This document shows positions 8,438 through 18,211 of a DNA stretch of 64,000 nt, in pieces. Position numbers and translations under genes: made by a program. Under the pieces are notes generated by a model, which searched no databases, was not told where the DNA came from, and worked only from the letters and a program-made list of their open reading frames with translations. The stretch is from Deinococcales bacterium (GTDB taxonomy: Bacteria > Deinococcota > Deinococci > Deinococcales > JAAFIG01): positions 62,001-126,000 of the forward strand of contig JANXTZ010000015.1 of NCBI GenBank assembly GCA_025352125.1, written 5' to 3'. Numbering within the stretch: position 1 is the stretch's first letter; each line of letters opens with the position of its first letter.

Positions 8438-9337
8438 TTACAATCCAATGCCGCGCAAATACTCGCGGTTTCGTCTGGCGCTTTCCTTCGGGTTGCCCGT
8501 TCCTGGCAGCACGTCTTGCTCCACCACAATCCAACCGTCGTATCCCCAAGACTCGAGTTTGGCTTTGACGGCTGCGAAGTTCACATCGCCGTGTCCGAGT
8601 TCGCAGAACACACCGTGTTCAACGGCTTGCACTCCAGTCCAACCCTCAACTCGAGATTGCGCGGCAATTTTTGGATCGTGGTCTTTGAAGTGAACGTGCC
8701 AGATTCGGTCTTTGTGAAGCTCGAGTCCCTCGAGGGGGTCACCGCCAGCGAAACTGTAATGCCCAGTGTCAAAGCATAATCCCATCACGCTTGGGTCGGT
8801 CAGACTGAGGAGTTTGGCAATCTCGAGCGGGGTTTCAATCCAGGTGGCAATGTGATGGTGAAACACGGTCCGCAAGCCCGTTTCGCGCTTGACGGCGCTC
8901 GCCACACGGTTTGCACCCTCAGCGAAAACATCCCATTGCGCGTCGGTCATCGCCATTTCTGGCGTGATGCGCCCAGCGTTGAGGTTGCGAGGATGGTTTG
9001 GAATGTACGGGTCGTTGCCCAGCACCACCATTGCGCTCGAGCCTCCAACGGCTGCCAGCAATCCCGCCGTGCGCACCGCTTCGGCTTCACTCTGCGCGTG
9101 ACGGCTGGCATCGTGCAAGAAGACGCTGACCCATGACGCCAGCAGTTTTAACTTTCGCGCCTCGAGTTCACTGCTCAGTTTTTCGGGGTCTGTGGGCATG
9201 AAACCCCAATCGCCGAGTTCTGTGCCGTCGTAACCCGTCTCCTGCATTTCATCGAGCAATCTGGCGTAGCCATCCCGGTCACCGTCGATGCCTTCAATCA
9301 CGCCCCAGGAGCAGGGTGCATTCGCAATTTTTAACAT
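8438..9337 (-). CDS. iolE: inosose dehydratase-like sugar isomerase/epimerase (IolE family)
   Basis: A 299-residue AP-endonuclease-like TIM barrel. The start [12 protein letters not shown] and the metal-site strands [21 protein letters not shown] and VVEQD match the IolE/IolI group; IolE removes water from 2-keto-myo-inositol. Start is ATG 9337, with a strong AGGAGGAAC Shine-Dalgarno; the frame extends upstream to 9379 without support. It is transcribed away from the other iol genes (14198-18211) and separated from them by the DUF4157 and recQ genes, but it fills the one step they lack. Related 2-keto-sugar isomerases remain possible. Confidence 0.8.
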   Translation of the reverse strand: MLKIANAPCSWGVIEGIDGDRDGYARLLDEMQETGYDGTELGDWGFMPTDPEKLSSELEARKLKLLASWVSVFLHDASRHAQSEAEAVRTAGLLAAVGGSSAMVVLGNDPYIPNHPRNLNAGRITPEMAMTDAQWDVFAEGANRVASAVKRETGLRTVFHHHIATWIETPLEIAKLLSLTDPSVMGLCFDTGHYSFAGGDPLEGLELHKDRIWHVHFKDHDPKIAAQSRVEGWTGVQAVEHGVFCELGHGDVNFAAVKAKLESWGYDGWIVVEQDVLPGTGNPKESARRNREYLRGIGL

Positions 9338-9464
9338 ATGTTCCTCCTGGAACAGTTTAACCTTGTGCAACCTTTGCATTGATTACAAGTAACAAAATTC
9401 ATTCTGGACAATGAAAATAGTCCTTCAAAACCAAAAATCTCGAGTCTGTCCTATGATGTTTTCC

Positions 9465-12026
9465 ATGAAACTCAGGGAACGAATTTTGAGCACCGATGGT
9501 CAAAAAATCCATCGCGCTGCCGAAAGCGAAAGCGCACCCATCGTGCAGGCATCTCCTGTGCCAAATGCTGCGGGTCAACCGCTCGAGCCTGCGGTGCTCG
9601 GTGACATGGAACAGCGGTTTGGTTTTGATTTTTCAAACGTCAGAATCCATGCCGACAGCCAAGCCCATCAGTCGGCGCAATCGTTGTCAGCCCATGCGTT
9701 CACGCTGGGTTCGGACATCGTTTTTAATCAAGGGCAGTACCGTCCCGACTCGGGCGATGGGCAGCGTTTGCTGGCGCACGAATTGGCACATGTGGTTCAA
9801 CAACAGGGCAACCCTCAAGTTCAAACTTCGCTCGAGGTCAGTTCACCGACCGACGCCTCCGAACTCGAGGCACAACGCGCAGCGGATGCGGTCATGAACC
9901 ATCAAAAACCTGTTTTGACCCCAGCCCGAGCCGGCGTGCAACGTTTTGCGCAGGGTGACGGTACCCAAGCGCACGGCGGTCACGCCTACATGACCGAGCA
10001 ATCTTTGCAAGGCATGGGTTTGAATGCCGATCAAGCCCGACAAGGGCGTTTTGGCAATTGGGAACGTGATCTCTCGCAGGCGTTGACTCCTGGTGTTCGC
10101 GCCATCTTGATGGAGGGTCCGGCTTTTCATGCCTTAAATATTATTGCGATCAAAGAGTTTGGGCGGGGCATCAACCTTGCCGAGTTTGGCACTTACGATC
10201 CAGTCGAGCACATGGACAACCCAACCGGTTTGCGGGCGGGCGATGTCTTTGGGCAGGGAGGTTTCTCGAGCGACCGCAATCAGGTCAACCAAAACCCCGA
10301 TCAATTTCAAAACGCCACCCCAGCGGGCGGCGACACCCAGGGCTACGCGACGGCAGACTCGAGGTACATCAACACCCCGACAGGCAAAATTGTCATCAGG
10401 GACGGGGTCGCGCCCGCCTTCAACGTGGACGAGTCGGGCATTCCAACTTACATGAACACCAGCCGAGAATGGCTCAAACGCACCCTGCGCGGCAGCGCGA
10501 CGCTTGGACGGCAAGACGAGGGCGGTCGTGGTCCGCGCGAATTCTCGAGCGGGATTCACACGATGCAAGATTATTATGCGCACTCCAATTTTTGTGAAAT
10601 TGCGATCAACATTTTGATTCGGGGCGGTGGTTTGCAGGTCATGAACGACCAGAACCAACTGCAAGGCGTTGACCGCAACCAGTCGCTGGACACGATGGTG
10701 CACGGCAACGATGCGAACGGCAACCCAGTAGCGGACAACCTGCAAATCCCGGGAGCCAACGGTCAACGCCGCGAGGTCATGACCACGGGTTCGTTCAACA
10801 TGACCGACACCGCCGCCAGCATTCTGGGCGAGGTCAAAGACAAACTGATTGACGCCAACCCGTTCAAATCCAAAGCCAAGGGTCCAAGTGCCCTGACCAA
10901 AGCCGCCCTGGATTACATCGACATGACCGACCCAACCAGTTTTAACCGCACGGGTCAAATCTTATCGAATCTGGTGCGTCCAGTCTCGAGCACGATTGCC
11001 GCCATGGGCAACATTGAGGCGGGCGTGGTCAGTGGCGCGGGTCATGTGGCGGGCGGCGTGGCGGGTGCGCCAATGCAGGCGGGAGGGGCGGTGCTGCGCG
11101 GCATGAGCGCCGTGAACGGCTTGCTGGGTGGCGACAGCGATTATTTTGATGGCGCGGCACGGCGCGTCGAGGGCGCGGGTGAGGGCGTCTCTGGCGCGAT
11201 CAGCGGCGCGGCGGACGCGGGTGCCGACAAAATTCGTGAGGTCACCGGCTGGCTGAATGGTTATGCCGACCGGTTGCAAAACCGTGAGCATATTTTAAGC
11301 GAGGTCTACGCCTGGGCGTCGGGCATTGATTTGCTCGCGCCCCTCAAGACCATGGCTCGAGCCATACCGATTGTTGGCGAACGGGTGGCGCAAGCCATCG
11401 AAAGCTTGCAGCGCGAAATTCATGCCGCCATCGAACGCGAGTTGGGTGCGGCTTACGATGCCGCCGTGACCAAAAGTGTCGCCGCGATTGACCACGCCAT
11501 TGATGCTTTAAAGAAAAAAACCAATGTCGAACAACAAAAAACGGCTGGCGCTGGCAGCGGCGCAATGGATTGGCTGGCACGCAAACTGGGCGGGGTTGGA
11601 GACATGTACACCAATGGGCAACCGCAGGCGGGCATTGCCCCGACGGGTTACACGCCGCCAAGCCACACCCAAATCGCCAAAGACCACAACGACCGCGACC
11701 AACACGATCACGGCGATCACGAAAGTCATCATCACATTTCGTCGTGGCTCAATCCGGTTGCCGAAAATTTGGCAGCCCAAGCCACCACCGCCATCGGACA
11801 AAAAGTGGCTGCCGCCTGGGACATCGTTGACCGTCGCGGCAACCTGGGTGACGGAACCTTGAACGAAATCGACCGCGAGGTTGACGAGTGGTTCAGGCAC
11901 CCCAGCGATTGCCAACCAAAATGGAAGGACTTTTTGCTGTCCCAACTTCACGATGTCCGAATCGGTGCGGAATTGCTCGAGCAACTGGCAAACCGCCGAC
12001 CCGCCGCGCCACGACAAAATCCTTGA
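9465..12026 (+). CDS. DUF4157 protein with HET-C-like domain, putative toxin/injection-system cargo
   Basis: An 853-residue protein. Residues about 45-115 form a DUF4157 domain ending in a metallopeptidase-like HELAHVVQQ (105-113). A second region has HGGH (170-173), EHMDNP (248-253) and GIHTMQDYYAHSNFCEI (363-379), resembling the HET-C family, whose signature includes a QD-Y-AHSN helix. Then follow a glycine/alanine-rich hydrophobic stretch (about 515-590), charged helices and a His/Asp-rich segment near 740-760. The start at ATG 9465 is supported by TATGAT 7 bases upstream (leaderless); the frame is open from 9411. DUF4157 is a recurrent marker of cargo for extracellular contractile injection systems. 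No such system lies in the window, so delivery is unproven. No immunity gene is evident. Confidence 0.75.
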   Translation: MKLRERILSTDGQKIHRAAESESAPIVQASPVPNAAGQPLEPAVLGDMEQRFGFDFSNVRIHADSQAHQSAQSLSAHAFTLGSDIVFNQGQYRPDSGDGQRLLAHELAHVVQQQGNPQVQTSLEVSSPTDASELEAQRAADAVMNHQKPVLTPARAGVQRFAQGDGTQAHGGHAYMTEQSLQGMGLNADQARQGRFGNWERDLSQALTPGVRAILMEGPAFHALNIIAIKEFGRGINLAEFGTYDPVEHMDNPTGLRAGDVFGQGGFSSDRNQVNQNPDQFQNATPAGGDTQGYATADSRYINTPTGKIVIRDGVAPAFNVDESGIPTYMNTSREWLKRTLRGSATLGRQDEGGRGPREFSSGIHTMQDYYAHSNFCEIAINILIRGGGLQVMNDQNQLQGVDRNQSLDTMVHGNDANGNPVADNLQIPGANGQRREVMTTGSFNMTDTAASILGEVKDKLIDANPFKSKAKGPSALTKAALDYIDMTDPTSFNRTGQILSNLVRPVSSTIAAMGNIEAGVVSGAGHVAGGVAGAPMQAGGAVLRGMSAVNGLLGGDSDYFDGAARRVEGAGEGVSGAISGAADAGADKIREVTGWLNGYADRLQNREHILSEVYAWASGIDLLAPLKTMARAIPIVGERVAQAIESLQREIHAAIERELGAAYDAAVTKSVAAIDHAIDALKKKTNVEQQKTAGAGSGAMDWLARKLGGVGDMYTNGQPQAGIAPTGYTPPSHTQIAKDHNDRDQHDHGDHESHHHISSWLNPVAENLAAQATTAIGQKVAAAWDIVDRRGNLGDGTLNEIDREVDEWFRHPSDCQPKWKDFLLSQLHDVRIGAELLEQLANRRPAAPRQNP

Positions 12027-12028
12027 TT

Positions 12029-14005
12029 TCAAGTTTCGCGGTCGGCGATCCTGACCGCCTGAATCTCAAATTCCGTGACGCCAGCGCCAAGTTTGGCTTT
12101 TAACGGTGCAATCGGGCTGTAACCCAGCGTTTCGGCAAGCTTGCGAATCTGCACAGCCACCGAGTTCGTGACCAAACTGCCTAGTTGCACTTCGTTTTTC
12201 TCGAGCAATTTAAGCAGCCGTTTGGCGATGGTGGATTCGTCCGTCTCGAGTTGCGCCGCAATCTGCGCCCTGGTTTTTCCGGCATTGTGAAGCTCGAGCG
12301 TTGCCAGCACGGGGTCGGTTGCCACGGTGCGGCTTGCCACGTTCACCAGCAGTTGCTCTCGTGCCAGTTCGGTGATTCCTGCACCAAGAACAAGTCCGCG
12401 CCGCTCGAGAAATTGCAGACAAGTTTCTGCCTCTTTGGCGCTCCAACTGGCAAGTTTTCCGCCCTCTTCAATCAAGGTTTTGAGCAGTTTGTCGCGGGCG
12501 AAACCTTCATGTTCCAGCACACCCTCGAGCGCCCGCCTGTCCCAGGGCGTCAGCACATCTTTGGGCGGGTCGCAAACGTCGCACGTGCCGCAGGGTGCTG
12601 CCAGTCCAACCTCGCCAAAATACTCGAGGATCATTTGACGGCGACAGCGCGTGGTTTTGGCAAATCCCTCCATCTCCTCGAGCAACGTTAAACGGTGCTG
12701 GCGCAGCGTCTCGAGGATGGTCATGTCAAAGCTGGGCAGTTGTTCGGAGACTCCGGCGTGCAGCATTCCACTGGCGCTGGGCAACAATTCCAGACCGTCT
12801 TGCGAAACCAGGTGACTCAAGATCACACGAAGTTTTGAATCTGGAAGCTCGAGGTTGCGCTCCAGGGTGGCGCGGCGCAGGTTGACCTGGTTTTTGTCGT
12901 TGCGTGCGGCGTGAAGGTACGCCCAGACGCGGCGCAGCTCGAGTTCGGAGGGGATGGAATTGTTGATGAAAAAAACCTGCAAGTTGACATCTTGCGGGTC
13001 AAAAAACAGCACGCAACGCGAAGGCTTGCCGTCCCGTCCGGCGCGTCCCGCCTCCTGGTAATAGGCTTCGACCGTTCCTGGCAGTCGGTAGTGAATCACA
13101 AAGCGCACGTTGGCTTTGTCCACGCCCATGCCAAAGGCGTTGGTGGCAATCACCACCTCGAGCTTGCCGCTCATGAAGGCATCTTGCACCGCGTCGCGCT
13201 CCAAAGCCTCTCGAGCGCCGTGGTAATGGCTGCACTTGATGCCAAGGCTGTTGACAAAACCCGAAAGCTCTTCGGCTTCTTTGCGCGTGCCAACATAGAC
13301 CAAACCAGGGCGCGGCATTCGCTCGAGCAGCAGTTGCAAAGCCTCTTTTTTGGCGTTCTCGCCCGGGACTTTGGTGACGCGGTAATTGAGGTTGGTGCGG
13401 TCAAAACCCGTCACGATGCGGCTGGCATTTTGCATCTCGAGGACTTTGACAATGTCATTTTGCACGTGCCTGGTGGCGGTGGCGGTCAGTGCCGTGACAG
13501 GCGGGTTGCCAAGGTTTTTGCGAAACCCACCGAGCGCCAGATAATCGGGTCTGAAATCGTGTCCCCAACTCGAGACACAGTGCGCCTCGTCGATCACCAG
13601 ACGGGTCACGCCCAGTTTTTGCAGTGCCTCGAGCAACCCTGGGGCGCGAAGGCGTTCTGGTGCGAGGTACAGCATCGACAAAGCCGCAAGGTTATCCATG
13701 ATCGCGGCTTGATCTTCCGCACTTTGGCTCGAGTTGAGCATGGCTGCCGCAATTTTTTTGGCTTTGAGCACATCGACCTGGTCTTTCATGAGGGCAATCA
13801 ACGGCGAGATCACCAGCGTCAAACCAGACTGCATGACCGCAGGCAATTGATAGGTCAAACTCTTGCCCGCGCCCGTCGGCATGACCGCCAGCACGTCCTG
13901 CCCCTCGAGCGCCGCAGTCACGACCTCGAGTTGCCCCGCCCGAAAATTGGCGTGCTTGAAGCGCTGTGCGAGCACACGGCGGGCATTGCTGACGTTGGCT
14001 TGCAT
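12029..14005 (-). CDS. recQ: RecQ-family ATP-dependent DNA helicase
   Basis: A 658-residue 3'-5' superfamily 2 helicase acting in recombination and repair. Walker A is MPTGAGKS (42-49); the DEAH box reads IDEAHCVSSWGHDFRP; motif VI is QEAGRAGRDG. A zinc site with CRRQ and CGTCDVC follows, then an RQC-like winged helix. The C-terminal part (NAGKTRAQIAAQLETDEST..) looks like a further helix-turn-helix region; I do not see a clear HRDC domain. The start is placed at ATG 14005 because TATACT lies 7 bases before it and no Shine-Dalgarno is present; the frame is open to 14092. It converges with the DUF4157 gene, leaving two bases between stops. Confidence 0.95.
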   Translation of the reverse strand: MQANVSNARRVLAQRFKHANFRAGQLEVVTAALEGQDVLAVMPTGAGKSLTYQLPAVMQSGLTLVISPLIALMKDQVDVLKAKKIAAAMLNSSQSAEDQAAIMDNLAALSMLYLAPERLRAPGLLEALQKLGVTRLVIDEAHCVSSWGHDFRPDYLALGGFRKNLGNPPVTALTATATRHVQNDIVKVLEMQNASRIVTGFDRTNLNYRVTKVPGENAKKEALQLLLERMPRPGLVYVGTRKEAEELSGFVNSLGIKCSHYHGAREALERDAVQDAFMSGKLEVVIATNAFGMGVDKANVRFVIHYRLPGTVEAYYQEAGRAGRDGKPSRCVLFFDPQDVNLQVFFINNSIPSELELRRVWAYLHAARNDKNQVNLRRATLERNLELPDSKLRVILSHLVSQDGLELLPSASGMLHAGVSEQLPSFDMTILETLRQHRLTLLEEMEGFAKTTRCRRQMILEYFGEVGLAAPCGTCDVCDPPKDVLTPWDRRALEGVLEHEGFARDKLLKTLIEEGGKLASWSAKEAETCLQFLERRGLVLGAGITELAREQLLVNVASRTVATDPVLATLELHNAGKTRAQIAAQLETDESTIAKRLLKLLEKNEVQLGSLVTNSVAVQIRKLAETLGYSPIAPLKAKLGAGVTEFEIQAVRIADRET

Positions 14006-14197
14006 GATGCGCAGTATACGAAATTTGTTGAACAAGGGTTTTGGAAACGAAACCAGATGCTTTCGTTGTGAGCACTTTTGATTGACAACCAAAATCTCAA
14101 ATCGCTAAACTGATGTCCACCAAATCTCGATTTTAAAGCTTTTAAAGCTTCAAATCACGCTTTTACTCGAGGTTTCGTTTTAAAAAAGGAGTTTCAC

Positions 14198-16078
14198 TTG
14201 AACACCATTCGACTCACCATGGGACAAGCCCTCATCCATTTCATCGCCAACCAGTACATTGAACGCGACGGACTCGAGCAACGTTTTGTTGCCGGCGTCT
14301 GGGGTATTTTTGGACACGGCAACCTGGCAGGCATCGGGCAGGCACTCGAGGAATACGGCAGCGATTTAAAGATGCCGCATTACCGTCCGCAAAACGAGCA
14401 AGGCATGGTGCATGTTGCCGCCGCGTTTGCCAAGCATCAAAACCGTTTGCAGACCTATGCCTGCGCCGCCAGCATCGGACCAGGATCACTCAACATGGTG
14501 ACAGGCGCGGCGCTCGCCACCATCAACCGATTGCCCGTGTTGCTGCTGCCCAGCGATTACTTCGCCAATCACCTGCCCGACCCCGTGCTGCAACAAATGG
14601 AGCACCCGCTCGAGCGAGATTCCAGCGCCAACGATGCGTTCAGACCAGTCTCGAGGTACTTTGACCGAATTTCACGCCCAGAACAGATCATCTCGAGCCT
14701 GCCTGAAGCCTTCAGAATTCTGACCGACCCCAGCGAGACGGGCGCGGTGACCCTCAGCTTGTGCGAGGACGTGCAAACCGAGGCTTACGATTACCCACTC
14801 GAGTTCTTTGCCAAGCGCGTCTGGCGAGTTCGCCGCCCCGTTGCCGAACCCGAATTGATTGCGCGAGCTTGTGAACTCATTCGTGCCGCCAAAAATCCGT
14901 TGATCGTGGCAGGTGGCGGCGTGACGTACTCAGGCGCGAATACAGAACTCGAGCAACTTGTATCACACACGGGCATTGCGGTGTCCGAAACCCAAGCCAG
15001 CAAGGGCATGCTGCCCTGGAATCATGCGCAGAACGTTGGCGTGGTCGGCACGCTCGGCTCAACCGCCGCCAACAAACTGGCTCGAGATGCGGATTTGATT
15101 GTTGCCATTGGCACGCGCCTCGCCGATTTTCCGACGGCTTCCAAAAGTGCGTTTCAAAACCCGAACGTGCAATTTATTGGCATCAATGTTTGCGCAATGG
15201 ATGCCCACAAACAAAACGCCCTGCCCGTGGTAGGCGACGCCAAACGGACTTTAAAGACCTTGCTCGAGTTGTTAAAAGACCACAAAACAAGCAGCGAATA
15301 TCAAAAAAACATCACCGATCTGAAACTCGAGTGGGACAAGATCGTGAACGATTTACGCACCGTCAAAGACCCGAACAACCTCGCCCAAGCCGAGGTGATC
15401 GGCATGGTCAACGACGTGGCTGGCGGTCACGGCGTGGTGATCTGCGCGGCGGGATCAATGCCAGGGGATTTGCCCAAACTCTGGCGATCAACCGATCCCA
15501 AAAGTTACCACCTCGAGTACGGTTTTTCCTGCATGGGTTACGAGATTCCTGCGGCAATCGGGGTCAAACTAGCCGAACCAACCAGGGACGTTTTTGTGAT
15601 GGTCGGTGACGGTTCATACCTGATGATGAACTCTGAGATCGTGACCGCCGTGCAAGAGGGTTTGAAACCAATTGTCATCGTCGTGGACAACCACGGCTTT
15701 CAAAGCATTCATTCATTGCAACGCAGCCAGGGCAGTCCCACATTCGGACTCGAATTGCGATACCGCGAAGAGAACAGCCGTTACGACGGACCGTTTATTG
15801 CCGTGGATTACGCCATGCACGGGCAAGCCATGGGTGCTCGAGCCTGGACGGCACACACTGAAAGCGAATTTAAAGCCGCGTTGCTTGAAGCCAAAAAATC
15901 TGATCGTATTGCCGTGATTCATGTCTTCGTAGACCCCGAAAAACGCGTCGGAGGTTTTGAAAGCTGGTGGGACGCGCCACCTGCCGAAGTCTCAGGACAG
16001 AAGGGTGTTCAGGAGGCTCGAGCGGAATATGAGGAGAAAATCAAAAAACAACGTTCGTATTTGAAGGTTACAGAATGA
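14198..16078 (+). CDS. iolD: 3D-(3,5/4)-trihydroxycyclohexane-1,2-dione hydrolase
   Basis: A 626-residue thiamine-diphosphate enzyme that hydrolytically opens trihydroxycyclohexanedione in inositol catabolism, giving 5-deoxy-glucuronate. The acetolactate-synthase-like three-domain plan is visible. The cofactor-binding glutamate lies in RPQNEQGMVH, a central domain runs from about 200 to 340, and the ThDP/Mg motif is GDGSYLMMNSE. The length fits the family. Start is TTG 14198, with AAGGAG 6 bases upstream; the next ATG is inside the conserved N-terminus. It opens the iolDCB run. Its product goes to IolB and IolC downstream. Confidence 0.95.
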   Translation: MNTIRLTMGQALIHFIANQYIERDGLEQRFVAGVWGIFGHGNLAGIGQALEEYGSDLKMPHYRPQNEQGMVHVAAAFAKHQNRLQTYACAASIGPGSLNMVTGAALATINRLPVLLLPSDYFANHLPDPVLQQMEHPLERDSSANDAFRPVSRYFDRISRPEQIISSLPEAFRILTDPSETGAVTLSLCEDVQTEAYDYPLEFFAKRVWRVRRPVAEPELIARACELIRAAKNPLIVAGGGVTYSGANTELEQLVSHTGIAVSETQASKGMLPWNHAQNVGVVGTLGSTAANKLARDADLIVAIGTRLADFPTASKSAFQNPNVQFIGINVCAMDAHKQNALPVVGDAKRTLKTLLELLKDHKTSSEYQKNITDLKLEWDKIVNDLRTVKDPNNLAQAEVIGMVNDVAGGHGVVICAAGSMPGDLPKLWRSTDPKSYHLEYGFSCMGYEIPAAIGVKLAEPTRDVFVMVGDGSYLMMNSEIVTAVQEGLKPIVIVVDNHGFQSIHSLQRSQGSPTFGLELRYREENSRYDGPFIAVDYAMHGQAMGARAWTAHTESEFKAALLEAKKSDRIAVIHVFVDPEKRVGGFESWWDAPPAEVSGQKGVQEARAEYEEKIKKQRSYLKVTE

Positions 16079-16169
16079 TCTGGACATTGCGTAGGAACAC
16101 CAATCACCTTTCTGATTTCAACTTCATACAAAGATTCGAGTTAAATATCAGAAAGTGTTCTTTATCTCA

Positions 16170-16340
16170 CCTGAAGCCCTCATTCGGCGAGCAAGCTCGC
16201 CACCTTCTCCCGCCATGCGGGAGAAGGACAAAAACCTCGAGCCACTCGTGTAAAAGAACTGAACTCCCTTCTGGCAACATCAGGAAAAGGGTCGGGGATG
16301 AGCGACCATGCCCGTCAGGTGCAAGTTTATGGTCAAGAGA
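16170..16340 (+). repeat. dispersed composite intergenic repeat, copy C (rearranged)
   Basis: Contains CCTGAAGCCCTCATTCGGC, GCTCGCCACCTTCTCCCGCCATGCGGGAGAAGG, CTCGAGCCACTCGTGT, CTCCCTTCTGG..AGGGTCGGGGATGAG, and then the CATGCCCG..AGGTGCA..TTATGGTCAAG module in inverted orientation relative to copies A and B. It fills the iolD-iolC spacer of about 300 bases, so it sits inside an operon-like run of genes. Confidence 0.75.
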
Positions 16341-16376
16341 GGGTGGCAAAAGCAATTGCATCTCGAGGTTGACAAC

Positions 16377-17390
16377 ATGAACACCAAACCCCTCGATCTA
16401 ATAACAATGGGACGCTCGAGCATGGATTTGTACTCGAACCAACTGGGCGCACGGTTTGAAGACATCTCGAGTTTCGCGGCTTACGTGGGTGGCAGCCCAA
16501 CCAACATTGCGGTGGGTGTCAGGCGTCTGGGACTCGAGGTTGGGTTGTTGACGGCGTTGGGCGATGATCGAAGCGGGGATTTTATCCTCAATTTTCTGAA
16601 TCTTGAGGGCATCGAAACGGGCATGATTCCGCGCAAACCTGGGCATCCGACCAGCGCGGTGTTGCTTGGCATCGAGGCGAACCACAAAACACCGCTCGTC
16701 TTTTACCGCGACAATTGCGCCGACATCGAACTGAGCATTGATGACGTGATCGCCGCGAACCTCGAGCGGGCAAGTGCGCTCGAAATTTCGGGTACGGGTC
16801 TTGCCAAAGACCCCAGCCGAAGCGCCACGTTTTACGCCGTCGAACGCGCCAAGGCACTGGGCAAAACCGTGTTCATGGACATCGATTTTCGCGCCAACCA
16901 GTGGCACGACCCTCGAGCGTTTGGCGTGGCGGTTCGCGCGATTTTGCCGATGGTGGATGTTGCCATTGGCACGGAGGAAGAAATCAACGCGGTGGGTTTG
17001 ACCTCTGCCAATCAACTCAAAATTGTCAACTCGCAGATTCAAGCGCCCGAAATCGAGGGTGATTTGAACGCCAACATCAAATTGATTCTGTCTCGAGGAC
17101 CAAAAGCCTTGGTGGTGAAAACTGGGGCAAAAGGGGCACAAGTGCATTTGCAATCTGGTGAGATCATCGGCGCTCCAGGTTTTCAGGTTGAAGTGTACAA
17201 CACCGTTGGCGCTGGCGATGCGTTCGGCAGTGGATTTATTTATGGGCAACTGCAAGGCTGGGATTGGTTTAAGAGCGTGCGGTTGGGCAACGCTTGCGGT
17301 GCAATTGTGGTTTCGCGTCACGCCTGCGCCAACGCCATGCCAACCATGCCTGAGATTCTCGAGCTGGTGAACGCCCAAGGTGGTTGGTAA
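16377..17390 (+). CDS. iolC: 5-dehydro-2-deoxygluconokinase
   Basis: A 337-residue PfkB-family sugar kinase that phosphorylates 2-deoxy-5-keto-gluconate in the inositol pathway. PfkB signatures are the N-terminal GGSPTNIAVGVRRLG and the C-terminal NTVGAGDAFGSGF with the catalytic Asp. The N-terminus ITMGRSSMDLYSNQLG is typical of IolC rather than ribokinase. ATG 16377 follows a GAGG; in-frame upstream codons from 16308 are repeat DNA. The stop is two bases before the iolB ATG, showing tight coupling. Confidence 0.93.
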   Translation: MNTKPLDLITMGRSSMDLYSNQLGARFEDISSFAAYVGGSPTNIAVGVRRLGLEVGLLTALGDDRSGDFILNFLNLEGIETGMIPRKPGHPTSAVLLGIEANHKTPLVFYRDNCADIELSIDDVIAANLERASALEISGTGLAKDPSRSATFYAVERAKALGKTVFMDIDFRANQWHDPRAFGVAVRAILPMVDVAIGTEEEINAVGLTSANQLKIVNSQIQAPEIEGDLNANIKLILSRGPKALVVKTGAKGAQVHLQSGEIIGAPGFQVEVYNTVGAGDAFGSGFIYGQLQGWDWFKSVRLGNACGAIVVSRHACANAMPTMPEILELVNAQGGW

Positions 17391-17392
17391 AT

Positions 17393-18211
17393 ATGAAACT
17401 GCACCAGAAAGCAAATCAAAACTCGAGCATCCTGCATGAAATCACGCCCGAAAACACGGGTTGGCAGCACCTGTCTTTTAAAGTTCTTAAGCTTGGGACG
17501 GGCGAATCGTATTCTGGAAATTCCAAAAATTGCGAGGAGTTGATCGTGTTTCTTTCGGGCGGCGCTCGAGCCGTGGTTGAAAATCAAGGGTTTGAAATCG
17601 CTGGGCGCGACAACGTTTTTGCTGGCTTGCCCACCGCCCTGTACCTTCCCCCAAACTCGAGTTACACCATCACCGCCAGCAGCCCGCTCGAGTTCAGTAT
17701 CGGCGGTGCGCCAGCCACGGGTTTGTATCCAGTGCGCTTGTATCAACCCTTTGAGTTTCAAACCGAAATGCGTGGCGGCGCGAACGTCACCCGCCAAATC
17801 GTGCATCTCTCGCTCGAGCCAGTCAAAACCGAAAAACTGTTTGTCTTCGAGGTCTACAGTCCAAGCGGCAACTGGTCTGGTTTTCCACCGCACCGCCACG
17901 ACGGACGCGAAGGCTCGAGTTATTTGGAAGAGACCTATTATTTTAAAGTCAGTCCCAAAAATGGTTTTGGCGTGTTCAGGATTTACACCAAAGACACTGA
18001 CCTGGACGAGATCATGGTGACAAAGGATTCAGATTTGGTGCTCGTGCCTGAGGGCTATCACCCTGGCAGCACCGCTCCAGGCACAAACTTGTACTTTCTG
18101 AATTATCTGGCGGGTCCAACCAAAGATTACATTGTCAAGAACGATCCCGATTACGATTGGGTCAAGGACAACTGGACGGGCAATGCGCTCGAGTTACCGT
18201 TGAAGCCTTGA
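17393..18211 (+). CDS. iolB: 5-deoxy-glucuronate isomerase
   Basis: A 272-residue bicupin that isomerises 5-deoxy-D-glucuronate to 2-deoxy-5-keto-D-gluconate, the substrate of IolC. The metal-site motifs PPHRHDGREGSSYLEETYYF and the later histidine in PEGYHPG fit the IolB family, as does the length. The frame opens at TTG 17384, but ATG 17393 right after the iolC stop is preferred. It is the last intact gene of the iolDCB run; an aldolase (IolJ) and dehydrogenases are not adjacent. Confidence 0.93.
   Translation: MKLHQKANQNSSILHEITPENTGWQHLSFKVLKLGTGESYSGNSKNCEELIVFLSGGARAVVENQGFEIAGRDNVFAGLPTALYLPPNSSYTITASSPLEFSIGGAPATGLYPVRLYQPFEFQTEMRGGANVTRQIVHLSLEPVKTEKLFVFEVYSPSGNWSGFPPHRHDGREGSSYLEETYYFKVSPKNGFGVFRIYTKDTDLDEIMVTKDSDLVLVPEGYHPGSTAPGTNLYFLNYLAGPTKDYIVKNDPDYDWVKDNWTGNALELPLKP

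Noticed and set aside
10134-10958. 274-residue open frame on the minus strand
   Set aside because: Shadow of the DUF4157 gene, no start signal.
12911-14071. 386-residue open frame on the plus strand
   Set aside because: Lies wholly antisense to recQ; no family character, and recQ motifs are intact on the other strand.
8438-18211. iolE to iolB as one operon
   Set aside because: iolE is on the opposite strand and two unrelated genes intervene.
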